DNA of 9,753 bases, taken from positions 1-9,753 of the forward strand of contig CAKSAW010000040.1 of the NCBI GenBank assembly GCA_934437695.1, given 5' to 3'. The stretch is from an uncultured Blautia sp. (GTDB taxonomy: Bacteria; Bacillota; Clostridia; Lachnospirales; Lachnospiraceae). Positions within the stretch are counted from its first letter, which is position 1, and each line of letters opens with the position of its first letter. The notes under the pieces were generated by a model. That model was not told where the DNA came from. It worked only from the letters and a program-made list of their open reading frames with translations, and ran no database searches. The position numbers and the translations under genes are program-made. Shown here piece by piece: positions 1 to 5,469 of this stretch.

Positions 1-588
1 AAAGCATGGGATATTCTGGAAAATGAGATCATTCAGAATCAGTCTGTCGATGGCATTGATACTGTCAGCGGTGCAACTTACTCTTCAAAGGGTATCATAA
101 ATGCAATGAAAGATATTCAGAAACAGGCAGAAAAGGGCAGTACAAAGGTAACCCCGACCCCAACACCGGAAATAACTGCCACTCCAACTCCTGAATCAAC
201 ACCAACACCGATACCGGAAGAGACTCCGACTCCTGAAGCTACTCCAACGCCAGAAGAAACACCAGCTCCGACACCAACACCTGAAGAAACTCCGGAGCCT
301 ACGCCGGAACCTATAGGGCCATATATTGACGGAACTTATACAGGCTCAAGCTACGGATACAGTGGAAGAGTAAATGTAACCGTAACGATTCAGGGCGGTC
401 AGATTGCTTCCATTGAACAGAATAACAGTGATTCACCGGAGTACTTTGATTATGCATGGGAAACTATTTATCCGCAGATTATGGGAAATCAGTCAGCAGA
501 CGGAATTGATGCTGCAAGCGGTGCCACTTATTCCTCAGAGGGAATCCTTGGAGCAATTCAGAAAGCTCTTGCCCAGGCATTGGCATAA
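1..588 (+). CDS. Tandem FMN-binding domain protein, 5' end cut by window
   Basis: The frame is open from base 1 and ends at TAA 586-588, giving 195 residues of a longer protein. Residues 1-41 are the tail of a first FMN-binding domain with [10 protein letters not shown] (Thr 26). Residues 50-104 are a Pro/Thr/Glu linker of TPTPE-type repeats. Residues 106-191 are a complete second FMN_bind domain: GTYTG near its start and [10 protein letters not shown] at its end (Thr 176). In this family the Thr of the SGAT motif is joined covalently to FMN through a phosphoester bond by the flavin transferase ApbE, outside the membrane. The protein is therefore probably an exported multi-flavin electron carrier; the signal peptide or anchor would lie upstream of the window. 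The ATG at 106 lies inside the first domain and is not the start. No terminator follows directly; the next gene has its own promoter. The family call is firm; the electron acceptor and partners are unknown. Confidence 0.88.
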   Translation, partial: KAWDILENEIIQNQSVDGIDTVSGATYSSKGIINAMKDIQKQAEKGSTKVTPTPTPEITATPTPESTPTPIPEETPTPEATPTPEETPAPTPTPEETPEPTPEPIGPYIDGTYTGSSYGYSGRVNVTVTIQGGQIASIEQNNSDSPEYFDYAWETIYPQIMGNQSADGIDAASGATYSSEGILGAIQKALAQALA

Positions 589-593
589 AATTA

Positions 594-622
594 TTGTAAG
601 AGAAAAAATCATATGCTATAAG
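594..622 (+). promoter_or_regulatory. Promoter of the HMA protein gene
   Basis: A -35 TTGTAA (594-599) is followed by a 17-base spacer and an extended -10, TGC-TATAAG (614-622). The spacing is ideal and the -10 is a near match. It lies just after the FMN-protein stop codon and about 50 bases before the HMA start, so the HMA gene can be transcribed on its own. This is a prediction by eye. Confidence 0.55.
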
Positions 623-647
623 TTATGCTGGCTATTTTTAACTTATA
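617..647. promoter_or_regulatory. Inverted repeat over the -10 of the HMA promoter, possible operator
   Basis: TATAAGTTA (617-625) and TAACTTATA (639-647) are a perfect 9-base inverted repeat with a 13-base centre. The left arm coincides with the predicted -10 hexamer and the right arm covers the likely start of the transcript. A repressor bound here would block RNA polymerase. It is not followed by a T-run, so it does not look like a terminator. It does not match the copper CopY box pattern (TACA-N2-TGTA), and no binding protein is assigned. Confidence 0.4.
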
Positions 648-670
648 ACGTAAAAATGGAGGACAACAAC

Positions 671-931
671 ATGATTAAAACAACTGTAAAAATAGACGGC
701 ATGATGTGCGGAATGTGCGAATCACATGTAAATGATGCAATAAGAAAGTGTTTTCATGCAAATAAAATTTCTTCCTCTCACAGTAAAGGAGAAACGATCA
801 TTATTACAGATGAACCCGTAGATGAAATAAAGTTAAGGGATGTTATCAATGCGACCGGATATGAAGTAAAAGATATCAGCTCAGAGTCCTACGAAAAGAA
901 AAAAGGATTGTTTTCTTTCCTTCATAAATGA
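671..931 (+). CDS. Heavy-metal-associated (HMA) domain protein, CopZ-like
   Basis: An 86-residue cytoplasmic protein that is essentially one HMA domain. The metal-binding loop G-MM-C-G-M-C sits at residues 10-16 with Cys 13 and Cys 16, followed by a helix (SHVNDAIRKCF) and the typical ending LRDVINATGYEVKDI. HMA proteins bind soft metal ions, most often Cu(I), and pass them to P-type ATPases or regulators. The tail (KKKGLFSFLHK) is short and basic. The start ATG at 671 follows GGAGG at 658-662 with 8 bases between; an upstream extension of the same frame overlaps the FMN-protein gene and is not real. It has its own promoter and a strong terminator. No copper ATPase or CsoR gene lies nearby here, so a copper role is inferred from the family only. 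Confidence 0.85.
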   Translation: MIKTTVKIDGMMCGMCESHVNDAIRKCFHANKISSSHSKGETIIITDEPVDEIKLRDVINATGYEVKDISSESYEKKKGLFSFLHK

Positions 932-940
932 AAAATATAA

Positions 941-989
941 AAATCTTCAGATTCTGAGAAGTATTTCTCAGTTATCTGAAGATTTTTTT
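941..989 (+). terminator. Strong intrinsic terminator, probably bidirectional
   Basis: A long hairpin: AAATCTTCAGAT (941-952) pairs with 974-985 and CTGAGAA (954-960) pairs with 965-971, separated by small mismatches and a 4-base loop. A T-run at 983-989 follows on the plus strand. Read on the minus strand, the hairpin also runs into a T-rich tract (931-943). It lies between the ends of the HMA gene and the convergent citrate synthase gene, so it can end both transcripts. Confidence 0.85.
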
Positions 990-1020
990 GGATTGCTTCA
1001 GTTAAATTTTAAATTAAGGA

Positions 1021-2400
1021 TTATCGTTTATCAAAAGCAATAAAATCTGTATGATGTCCCACATATTTGTAAGCAGGACGGATAATCTTGTTTGCATTGA
1101 TCAGTTCTTCCAGGCGGTGAGCACTCCAACCAGGCATACGGGCAATAGCAAAGATCGGAGTAAATAATTCTTCCGGAATACCAAGCATACTGTATACGAA
1201 ACCGCTGTAGAAGTCTACATTTGCGCAGACATTTTTGAACAGTTTTCTGTGTTCCATGATCAGTTTTCCGGCAATGCCTTCTACACGGTTGTAGAGCTCA
1301 AATTCTTCAGTCATTCCTTTTTCTTCAGCCAGCGCCTGGGCAAAACGTTTCAGAATAACTTCACGAGGATCGGAGAGTGTGTAAACAGCATGTCCCATAC
1401 CATAGATAAGCCCTGCATGATCAAAAGCTTCTTTATTAAGTACTTTTTGAAGATAATCAATGATCTCATCCTCATTATCCCAATGTTCTACATTTGACTT
1501 AAGATCTGCAAACATATTCTGGACTTTCAGGTTTGCTCCACCGTGACGAGGTCCTTTCAGGGAACCAATGGATGCAGCAGTGGAAGAATAAGTATCTGTA
1601 CCTGAAGAAGTTACCACATGAGTAGTGAAAGTTGAGTTATTACCACCGCCATGCTCAGCGTGAAGGATCAGTGCAATATCCAGAACCTTTGCCTCAAGTT
1701 CTGTGTACTGACCATCCGGGCGGAGCATAAGAAGAATGTTTTCGGCAAGGGAAAGACCTTTTTGCGGATTACGGATAAATAAGGTTTCATCCTTACGGAA
1801 ATGACAGTATGCGTGATAAGAATACACAGCGATCTCAGGGAGCTTGGCGATCAGTTCAAGAGACTGGCGCAGTACATTTTCAGGTGAGATATCTTCCGGA
1901 TTATCATCATATGTGTAAAGTGCAAGCACACATCGCTGCATAGCATTCATAATATTGGCATTTGTTCCCTTCATGACCACATCACGAACAAAACGACCGC
2001 CAAGTTCTTCCATGTCAGACATCATATCCAGAAATCTGGCAAGTTCATCTTTGTCAGGAAGTTTACCGAAGATCAGAAGATAAATTGTTTCTTCAAAACC
2101 AAAACGTCTTCCCTTCAGACCACTGATAATATCCTGTACATTGATTCCCTGATAGTATAAACGCCCATCAGCAGGAATCTGTCTGCCATTGATCAGGTTA
2201 TATCCATTAACATCAGAAATCTCTGTAAGACCTGTCAGAACACCCTTACCTGCAGAGTCACGAAGACCTCGCTTTACATTATATTCCACATACAGGTTGG
2301 GATCAATATGATGATTCTTGAGCAGTTCCTGTTCAAAGAATTTCATTTTTCCGCGGAGCTGTCTGGAGTCCTCCAGACTCATCATTTCATGTTTTTCCAT
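1021..2400 (-). CDS. gltA: Citrate synthase
   Basis: A 459-residue citrate synthase, which condenses acetyl-CoA and oxaloacetate to citrate in the cytoplasm. The three catalytic residues are recognisable: His 286 in GPRHGGAN, His 337 in GMGHAVY and Asp 396 in NVDFYSG. The following ARMPGWSAHRLEE (420-432) holds substrate-binding Arg residues. The N-terminal 60 residues are longer than in short Bacillus-type enzymes (about 370 residues), as is usual for the clostridial form. The start ATG at 2400 has GAGG on the minus strand (2410-2413) 9 bases upstream. The gene stands alone, with no aconitase or isocitrate dehydrogenase beside it in this window. In fermentative anaerobes it most likely feeds the oxidative branch to 2-oxoglutarate and glutamate. 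A 2-methylcitrate synthase activity cannot be excluded from sequence. Confidence 0.95.
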   Translation of the reverse strand: MEKHEMMSLEDSRQLRGKMKFFEQELLKNHHIDPNLYVEYNVKRGLRDSAGKGVLTGLTEISDVNGYNLINGRQIPADGRLYYQGINVQDIISGLKGRRFGFEETIYLLIFGKLPDKDELARFLDMMSDMEELGGRFVRDVVMKGTNANIMNAMQRCVLALYTYDDNPEDISPENVLRQSLELIAKLPEIAVYSYHAYCHFRKDETLFIRNPQKGLSLAENILLMLRPDGQYTELEAKVLDIALILHAEHGGGNNSTFTTHVVTSSGTDTYSSTAASIGSLKGPRHGGANLKVQNMFADLKSNVEHWDNEDEIIDYLQKVLNKEAFDHAGLIYGMGHAVYTLSDPREVILKRFAQALAEEKGMTEEFELYNRVEGIAGKLIMEHRKLFKNVCANVDFYSGFVYSMLGIPEELFTPIFAIARMPGWSAHRLEELINANKIIRPAYKYVGHHTDFIAFDKR

Positions 2401-2500
2401 AATATCATTCCTCGTTTTCCCACTTATTTTTCAGTATTTCTGTCAAAACACCAGAGGATGTATCTCTGTGATCAGTGTTTTAGTACGGCGAACATTTGTA

Positions 2501-2530
2501 TTTATACCTATTTATTGATTGTACAGTAAA
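2501..2530 (-). promoter_or_regulatory. Candidate citrate synthase promoter
   Basis: Read on the minus strand there is TTTACT (2525-2530), an 18-base spacer and TATAAA (2501-2506). The -10 is good and the -35 matches the consensus at four of six positions. It would leave a leader of about 95 bases before the ATG. A GATTGTAC element (2517-2524) falls inside the spacer, which fits regulation at this promoter. Confidence 0.4.
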
Positions 2531-2552
2531 GTATGAGGAAAGGCAAGCTTAA

Positions 2553-2576
2553 GATTGTATTTTTTTACGTACAATC
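2553..2576. repeat. Inverted repeat GATTGTA-N10-TACAATC, possible operator
   Basis: GATTGTA (2553-2559) and TACAATC (2570-2576) form a perfect 7-base dyad with a 10-base AT-rich centre. The right arm is part of GTACAATC (2569-2576), the reverse complement of GATTGTAC at 2517-2524, and TTGTACAG recurs at 2519-2526 and 2602-2609. The spacing puts these upstream of and inside the candidate citrate synthase promoter. No regulator is assigned. Confidence 0.4.
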
Positions 2577-2579
2577 ATA

Positions 2580-2599
2580 TTAAAGTGATAACACTTTAA
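2580..2599. repeat. Perfect dyad TTAAAGTG-N4-CACTTTAA, possible operator
   Basis: Two perfect 8-base arms around ATAA make a 20-base symmetric site of the size bound by a dimeric repressor. There is no T-run, so it is not a terminator. It lies about 50 bases upstream of the citrate synthase -35 and over 100 bases upstream of the thioesterase promoter. It does not match the Rex, CcpA or FapR consensus patterns as I know them. Confidence 0.45.
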
Positions 2600-2705
2600 A
2601 TTTGTACAGAGATAGTGAGGGCGGCATATCATATATGATGACTGATCATAAAGCGGATCCTGCAATTTTATAAATTTGTTTTTGCATTATAAATATCTGT
2701 GAAAC

Positions 2706-2735
2706 ATGACATAAATATAGAGAATGTGCTATAAT
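2706..2735 (+). promoter_or_regulatory. Thioesterase promoter with perfect extended -10
   Basis: ATGACA (2706-2711; five of six match TTGACA), an 18-base spacer and TATAAT (2730-2735) preceded by TGC (2727-2729), giving a perfect extended -10. The predicted transcript would start near 2742, about 100 bases before the thioesterase ATG. Confidence 0.65.
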
Positions 2736-2840
2736 AACTTTGTTCTTTCCCAAAAAAGAATAACAAACTGTCGAATCATTACTGTTTGGAAAGCATAAAA
2801 CAGATCAGGAATAAAATTGTGTCAGAATAGGAGCGTAAAA

Positions 2841-3320
2841 ATGTCAGAACGGAAAATGAAAAGAGTAGAAGATTCACTAACAGAACAGTCTCATTTATTA
2901 ATGCCAAAGTGCCTGAATGCAGCAGGTTATCTGTTTGGAGGTCAGTTACTGGCCTGGATTGATGAAATGGCCGGTATTGTGGCCAAGCGCCATGCGGAAA
3001 TGAATGTGGTAACTGTGGCAGTAGATAATATGTATTTTAAGGCGGGAGCTAAAGTAAATGATACGATTGTTCTGATCGGACGCCTTACTCATGTGGGTCA
3101 TTCTTCCATGGAAGTACGCATTGATACATATTGTGAAGCACTTGATGGAACCAGAACAATGATCAACCGTGCTTATTTTACTATGGTTGGAACAGATGAG
3201 AATCAACATCCTGTAGAAGTCCCGGGACTTATTATAGAAGGAGTTACTCAGCAGATAGAAAATGAAGCTGCACAGAAGCGCGCCAAACTCTGGAAAGTAC
3301 GTCGCCAGGAAGGATTTTAA
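2841..3320 (+). CDS. Hotdog-fold acyl-CoA thioesterase (YciA/BFIT-like)
   Basis: A 159-residue cytoplasmic acyl-CoA hydrolase that splits acyl-CoA thioesters to the free acid and CoA. The family signature is at residues 26-42: N-AA-G-YLFGGQLLAWIDE, where Asn 26, Gly 29 and Asp 41 correspond to the YciA-type active site and the LFGG turn starts the long hotdog helix. The strand pair around VAVDNMYFKAGAKVND (59-74) and GHSSMEVRID (86-95) completes the fold, and the C-terminus is basic. I place the start at ATG 2841, with AGGAG at 2829-2833, 7 bases away; an in-frame TTG at 2817 adds eight residues and is less likely. Substrate chain length cannot be told from sequence. It stands alone, with its own promoter and terminator, next to the divergent citrate synthase; both handle acyl-CoA or free CoA, which may be coincidence. 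Confidence 0.88.
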   Translation: MSERKMKRVEDSLTEQSHLLMPKCLNAAGYLFGGQLLAWIDEMAGIVAKRHAEMNVVTVAVDNMYFKAGAKVNDTIVLIGRLTHVGHSSMEVRIDTYCEALDGTRTMINRAYFTMVGTDENQHPVEVPGLIIEGVTQQIENEAAQKRAKLWKVRRQEGF

Positions 3321-3330
3321 GCGAATCAGT

Positions 3331-3384
3331 CAATCCCTCTCCATTGTTGCAAAGATCAGCCGACAATGGAAGGGGATTGTTTTT
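3331..3384 (+). terminator. Intrinsic terminator after the thioesterase gene
   Basis: The 17-base arms 3331-3347 and 3363-3379 pair except at two central positions (one G-T wobble, one mismatch) around a 15-base loop, followed by TTTTT (3380-3384). On the minus strand no T-run follows, so it probably serves only the plus-strand gene, although the convergent gene ends at 3387. Confidence 0.8.
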
Positions 3385-3386
3385 GT

Positions 3387-4505
3387 TTAATAATAGCATT
3401 TACTGCAGGGATCATATCCCATGGATTCCGCATCAGATTTAGAAACCTGTCTGGCTGTATCAGGATTCATCCTGCCACAATTTGGAATGCTGTGGTATTT
3501 TTCGCCGGTTGCAGGAATCCATACCATTGTTCCCACATCTGCTGCAGTGGATCCTGCCTGTACAGATTCCTGCCCGGCAATGTCAGTTTCCTGCTGATAG
3601 GATGCTTTGTCGGAAGAACTTTGTGAAGAATCCCCTGATGAATAATCGTTACAGGGCTCCTGTGACCATGAAATATCTGTTCCGTCAGATATTGCAATGA
3701 TCGTACCCTGTTTATCTGTACGGAAAACAGGTATTCCCATGTCTGATAAACGTCCCATGGCAGATGCTGAGGGATGATTATACTGATTATTGGTCCCGCA
3801 GCTTATCACTGCATAAGAAGGAGAGGTTGCTGAAAGAAAATCCCATGTAGTTGAACTTGCGGAACCATGATGACCAACAGAAAGGACATCACAATCCAGA
3901 TCCATACCTGTACTGATCATATCCTGTTCGCTGGTTTCCTCGGCATCTCCTGTAAAAATGAAGCTGTTTGAACCATTTTCAAGCTTGATAACAAGAGAGT
4001 TATCATTGCTGTTCTGGCTGATACCACTGGGAGCCAGAACTGTAAAGCTTCCTGTTCCGAAATCAAATGTTTCACCCACAGATGGATACTGTACGATGAT
4101 AGCATTTGCAGTGGCAGTATTCATAAAATTATTGAATAAATTTGAAGTATGTATATAATCAGGTCCGAAGATATTACTTACAGGGAAGTTATCTATACAT
4201 GGAATAAGACCGCCGATGTGGTCTTCATCATAATGAGAAGCAATCAAATAGTCAATATTCTCTACATTCTGTCCCTGTAAGTATGACACGACCAGATCGG
4301 CATGACTCTGATCACCGCCGTCATACAGAAGATTCTGTCCTCCTGACTGTACAAGAATGGCACTTCCCTGACCCACATCAATAAAATGAACTGCCATTTC
4401 ACCGCTGCCTTCAGCTTTTACTGTCAGTGCCGACTGAGGAACTAACGTAAACAGCAGAAGAAACAGAGCTAAAAATAATGATAGTAGCTTGTTTTGTCTT
4501 TTCAT
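3387..4505 (-). CDS. Secreted ComEC-like metallo-beta-lactamase-fold hydrolase
   Basis: 372 residues. Residues 1-32 are a signal peptide (MKRQNK, a Leu/Phe-rich core, then VKA/EG), so the protein is exported. Residues 37-280 are the ComEC/Rec2-type metallo-beta-lactamase domain: HFIDVGQGSA (40-49), the metal-ligand motif HYDEDH (91-96), TGDAE (185-189) and GHHGS (211-215). A Ser/Gln/Asp-rich linker (285-325) leads to a C-terminal module with KYH (337-338) and three Cys (343, 367, 370; NC...PCSKC), probably a small zinc site. ComEC itself is a membrane channel; this protein has only the hydrolase part, so it is not the DNA-uptake channel. A nuclease or phosphodiesterase acting outside the cell is inferred. 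The start ATG 4505 has AGGAGG at 4516-4521, 10 bases away; an in-frame ATG at 4592 adds 29 residues before the signal peptide and has no such site. Confidence 0.86.
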   Translation of the reverse strand: MKRQNKLLSLFLALFLLLFTLVPQSALTVKAEGSGEMAVHFIDVGQGSAILVQSGGQNLLYDGGDQSHADLVVSYLQGQNVENIDYLIASHYDEDHIGGLIPCIDNFPVSNIFGPDYIHTSNLFNNFMNTATANAIIVQYPSVGETFDFGTGSFTVLAPSGISQNSNDNSLVIKLENGSNSFIFTGDAEETSEQDMISTGMDLDCDVLSVGHHGSASSTTWDFLSATSPSYAVISCGTNNQYNHPSASAMGRLSDMGIPVFRTDKQGTIIAISDGTDISWSQEPCNDYSSGDSSQSSSDKASYQQETDIAGQESVQAGSTAADVGTMVWIPATGEKYHSIPNCGRMNPDTARQVSKSDAESMGYDPCSKCYY

Positions 4506-4601
4506 ACTGAAAAAACCTCCTGAATATTTTATGGAATTGCTATAAATCATCCTATCATTTTTTAATGAAATATAAAAGACAAATTCTATCACCTTTTGAC
4601 A

Positions 4602-4656
4602 AAATAAAAGCCTCAGATATCATTGGCTTTACAAAGTATATCCAAGGCTTTTATTT
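4602..4656 (-). terminator. Terminator of the acidic exported protein gene
   Basis: AAATAAAAGCCT (4602-4613) and AGGCTTTTATTT (4645-4656) are perfect 12-base arms, and a further GATAT/ATATC pairing inside extends the stem. On the minus strand the right side ends in TTTTATTTT. It begins 9 bases after the stop codon of the 4666-5166 gene and separates it from the metallo-hydrolase gene downstream. Its symmetry would also allow function on the plus strand. Confidence 0.75.
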
Positions 4657-4665
4657 ACAATGATT

Positions 4666-5166
4666 TTATTCAGTGTAATCAATCTGTGGAGAGTCTTCTA
4701 AGTTGTCGTCTGTTGTATCGTCCGGGATTACGTCAGAATTATCATTCGTAATATCACCGGTGCTGTCATCATCAGGATAATCTATCTGATCTGAAGAATT
4801 ATCATCAGGGGATGTCTGATCATCGCTGCCGTCATCAGATGGTACATCTCCATCTGCAGTATCATAATCAGGGTATTCCTGCTGATCATCAGAAGAAGTA
4901 TCAGGATCAGAAGATGTGTCATAACTGTAATCATCATAGCCTGAATCATAATTACTTTCCTGAGTATAAATTGTAAATCCATCAGCTTCTGCCTGGGCTT
5001 CAGCCTGAGCCTGAGCTTCTGCTGCTGTTTCAGGAGCCTCTGTAAAATTTGTAACAGCCTTTGATACTGTGTTACCGGTTGGTGCTGTAACAGCAGAAAC
5101 AGCAAACATTGCTCCACAGAGCAGGAGCGCTGTTCCTGCAATCTGAATTTCTTCTATATGTTTCAT
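4666..5166 (-). CDS. Small, extremely acidic exported or anchored protein, unknown function
   Basis: 166 residues that I do not recognise. Residues 8-29 are a hydrophobic segment (GTALLLCGAMFAVSAV) that looks like a signal peptide or anchor, although the N-terminal region has only Lys 2 as clear positive charge and carries Glu 5 and Glu 6. Residues 43-62 are an Ala/Glu/Gln-rich stretch, possibly helical. Residues 70-166 are low-complexity Asp/Ser/Tyr/Pro sequence with DD, SSD and YPDYD-type repeats and no Lys or Arg at all. Such a chain would be disordered and could bind divalent cations or act as a surface spacer; this is inference. The start ATG 5166 has AAAGGGG at 5176-5182, 9 bases away. 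It is a single-gene unit with its own terminator. A parallel minus-strand frame (4782-5141) is a by-product of the repetitive codons. Confidence 0.68.
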   Translation of the reverse strand: MKHIEEIQIAGTALLLCGAMFAVSAVTAPTGNTVSKAVTNFTEAPETAAEAQAQAEAQAEADGFTIYTQESNYDSGYDDYSYDTSSDPDTSSDDQQEYPDYDTADGDVPSDDGSDDQTSPDDNSSDQIDYPDDDSTGDITNDNSDVIPDDTTDDNLEDSPQIDYTE

Positions 5167-5469
5167 GATGTATGTCCCCTTTTAAAAAATTAATATAGAG
5201 TTTCAATAAAAAATGTTCATGTTTTATGTATCTGTTACACCATTATATACCTAAAATAATATTTTTTGTAGAAGAAATTTTTACCGTATCCGGACACTTT
5301 CTTAGAGTGTATTTGAAAAAAACTGGATTCTGTGGAAAAAATCTGTTATTATATAGAATGCGCATATGTAATTTCAGTTTTAATACAAAATATCTGCTGA
5401 TATCAGCGATAAAGAGTTTATTTGATGTATTGACTGAGAAATTTCAAATAGAAAAACGAGGTGTCATTT
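5167..5469. other. Divergent AT-rich intergenic region
   Basis: About 300 AT-rich bases between the acidic protein gene and the GH13 gene. On the minus strand a perfect TATAAT (5242-5247) is a candidate -10 for the acidic protein gene, with only a weak -35 near 17-19 bases away. On the plus strand I see no convincing promoter for the GH13 gene. A plus-strand frame from 5226 to 5483 lacks a ribosome binding site and protein-like composition. No RNA element was recognised. Confidence 0.5.

Larger units (their letters stand above)
2401..2840. other. Divergent intergenic region rich in inverted repeats
   Basis: About 440 bases between divergent citrate synthase and thioesterase genes, with no coding sequence that I can support. 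It holds a candidate promoter for each gene, a cluster of TTGTA(C) elements (2517-2609), a perfect dyad TTAAAGTG-N4-CACTTTAA (2580-2599) and a 12-base perfect palindrome ATCATATATGAT (2628-2639). Short open frames at 2308-2529 run over the citrate synthase start and lack ribosome binding sites. Confidence 0.7.

Noticed and set aside
404..670. Longer upstream start for the HMA protein
   Set aside because: The added part overlaps the FMN-binding gene out of frame and has no protein-like features; ATG 671 has a good ribosome binding site and a complete HMA domain.
2401..2840. Riboswitch or T-box in the long intergenic region
   Set aside because: No conserved core motifs recognised and no terminator/antiterminator pair before either start codon; the dyads look like protein-binding sites.
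4506..4592. Longer N-terminus (29 more residues) for the metallo-hydrolase
   Set aside because: It would place a non-signal stretch before a normal signal peptide and has no ribosome binding site, whereas ATG 4505 has AGGAGG.
4782..5141. Second minus-strand frame inside the acidic protein gene, rich in Leu, Met and Ile
   Set aside because: It is the shifted reading of GAT/TCA-rich repetitive codons; the other frame has a ribosome binding site, signal segment and terminator.
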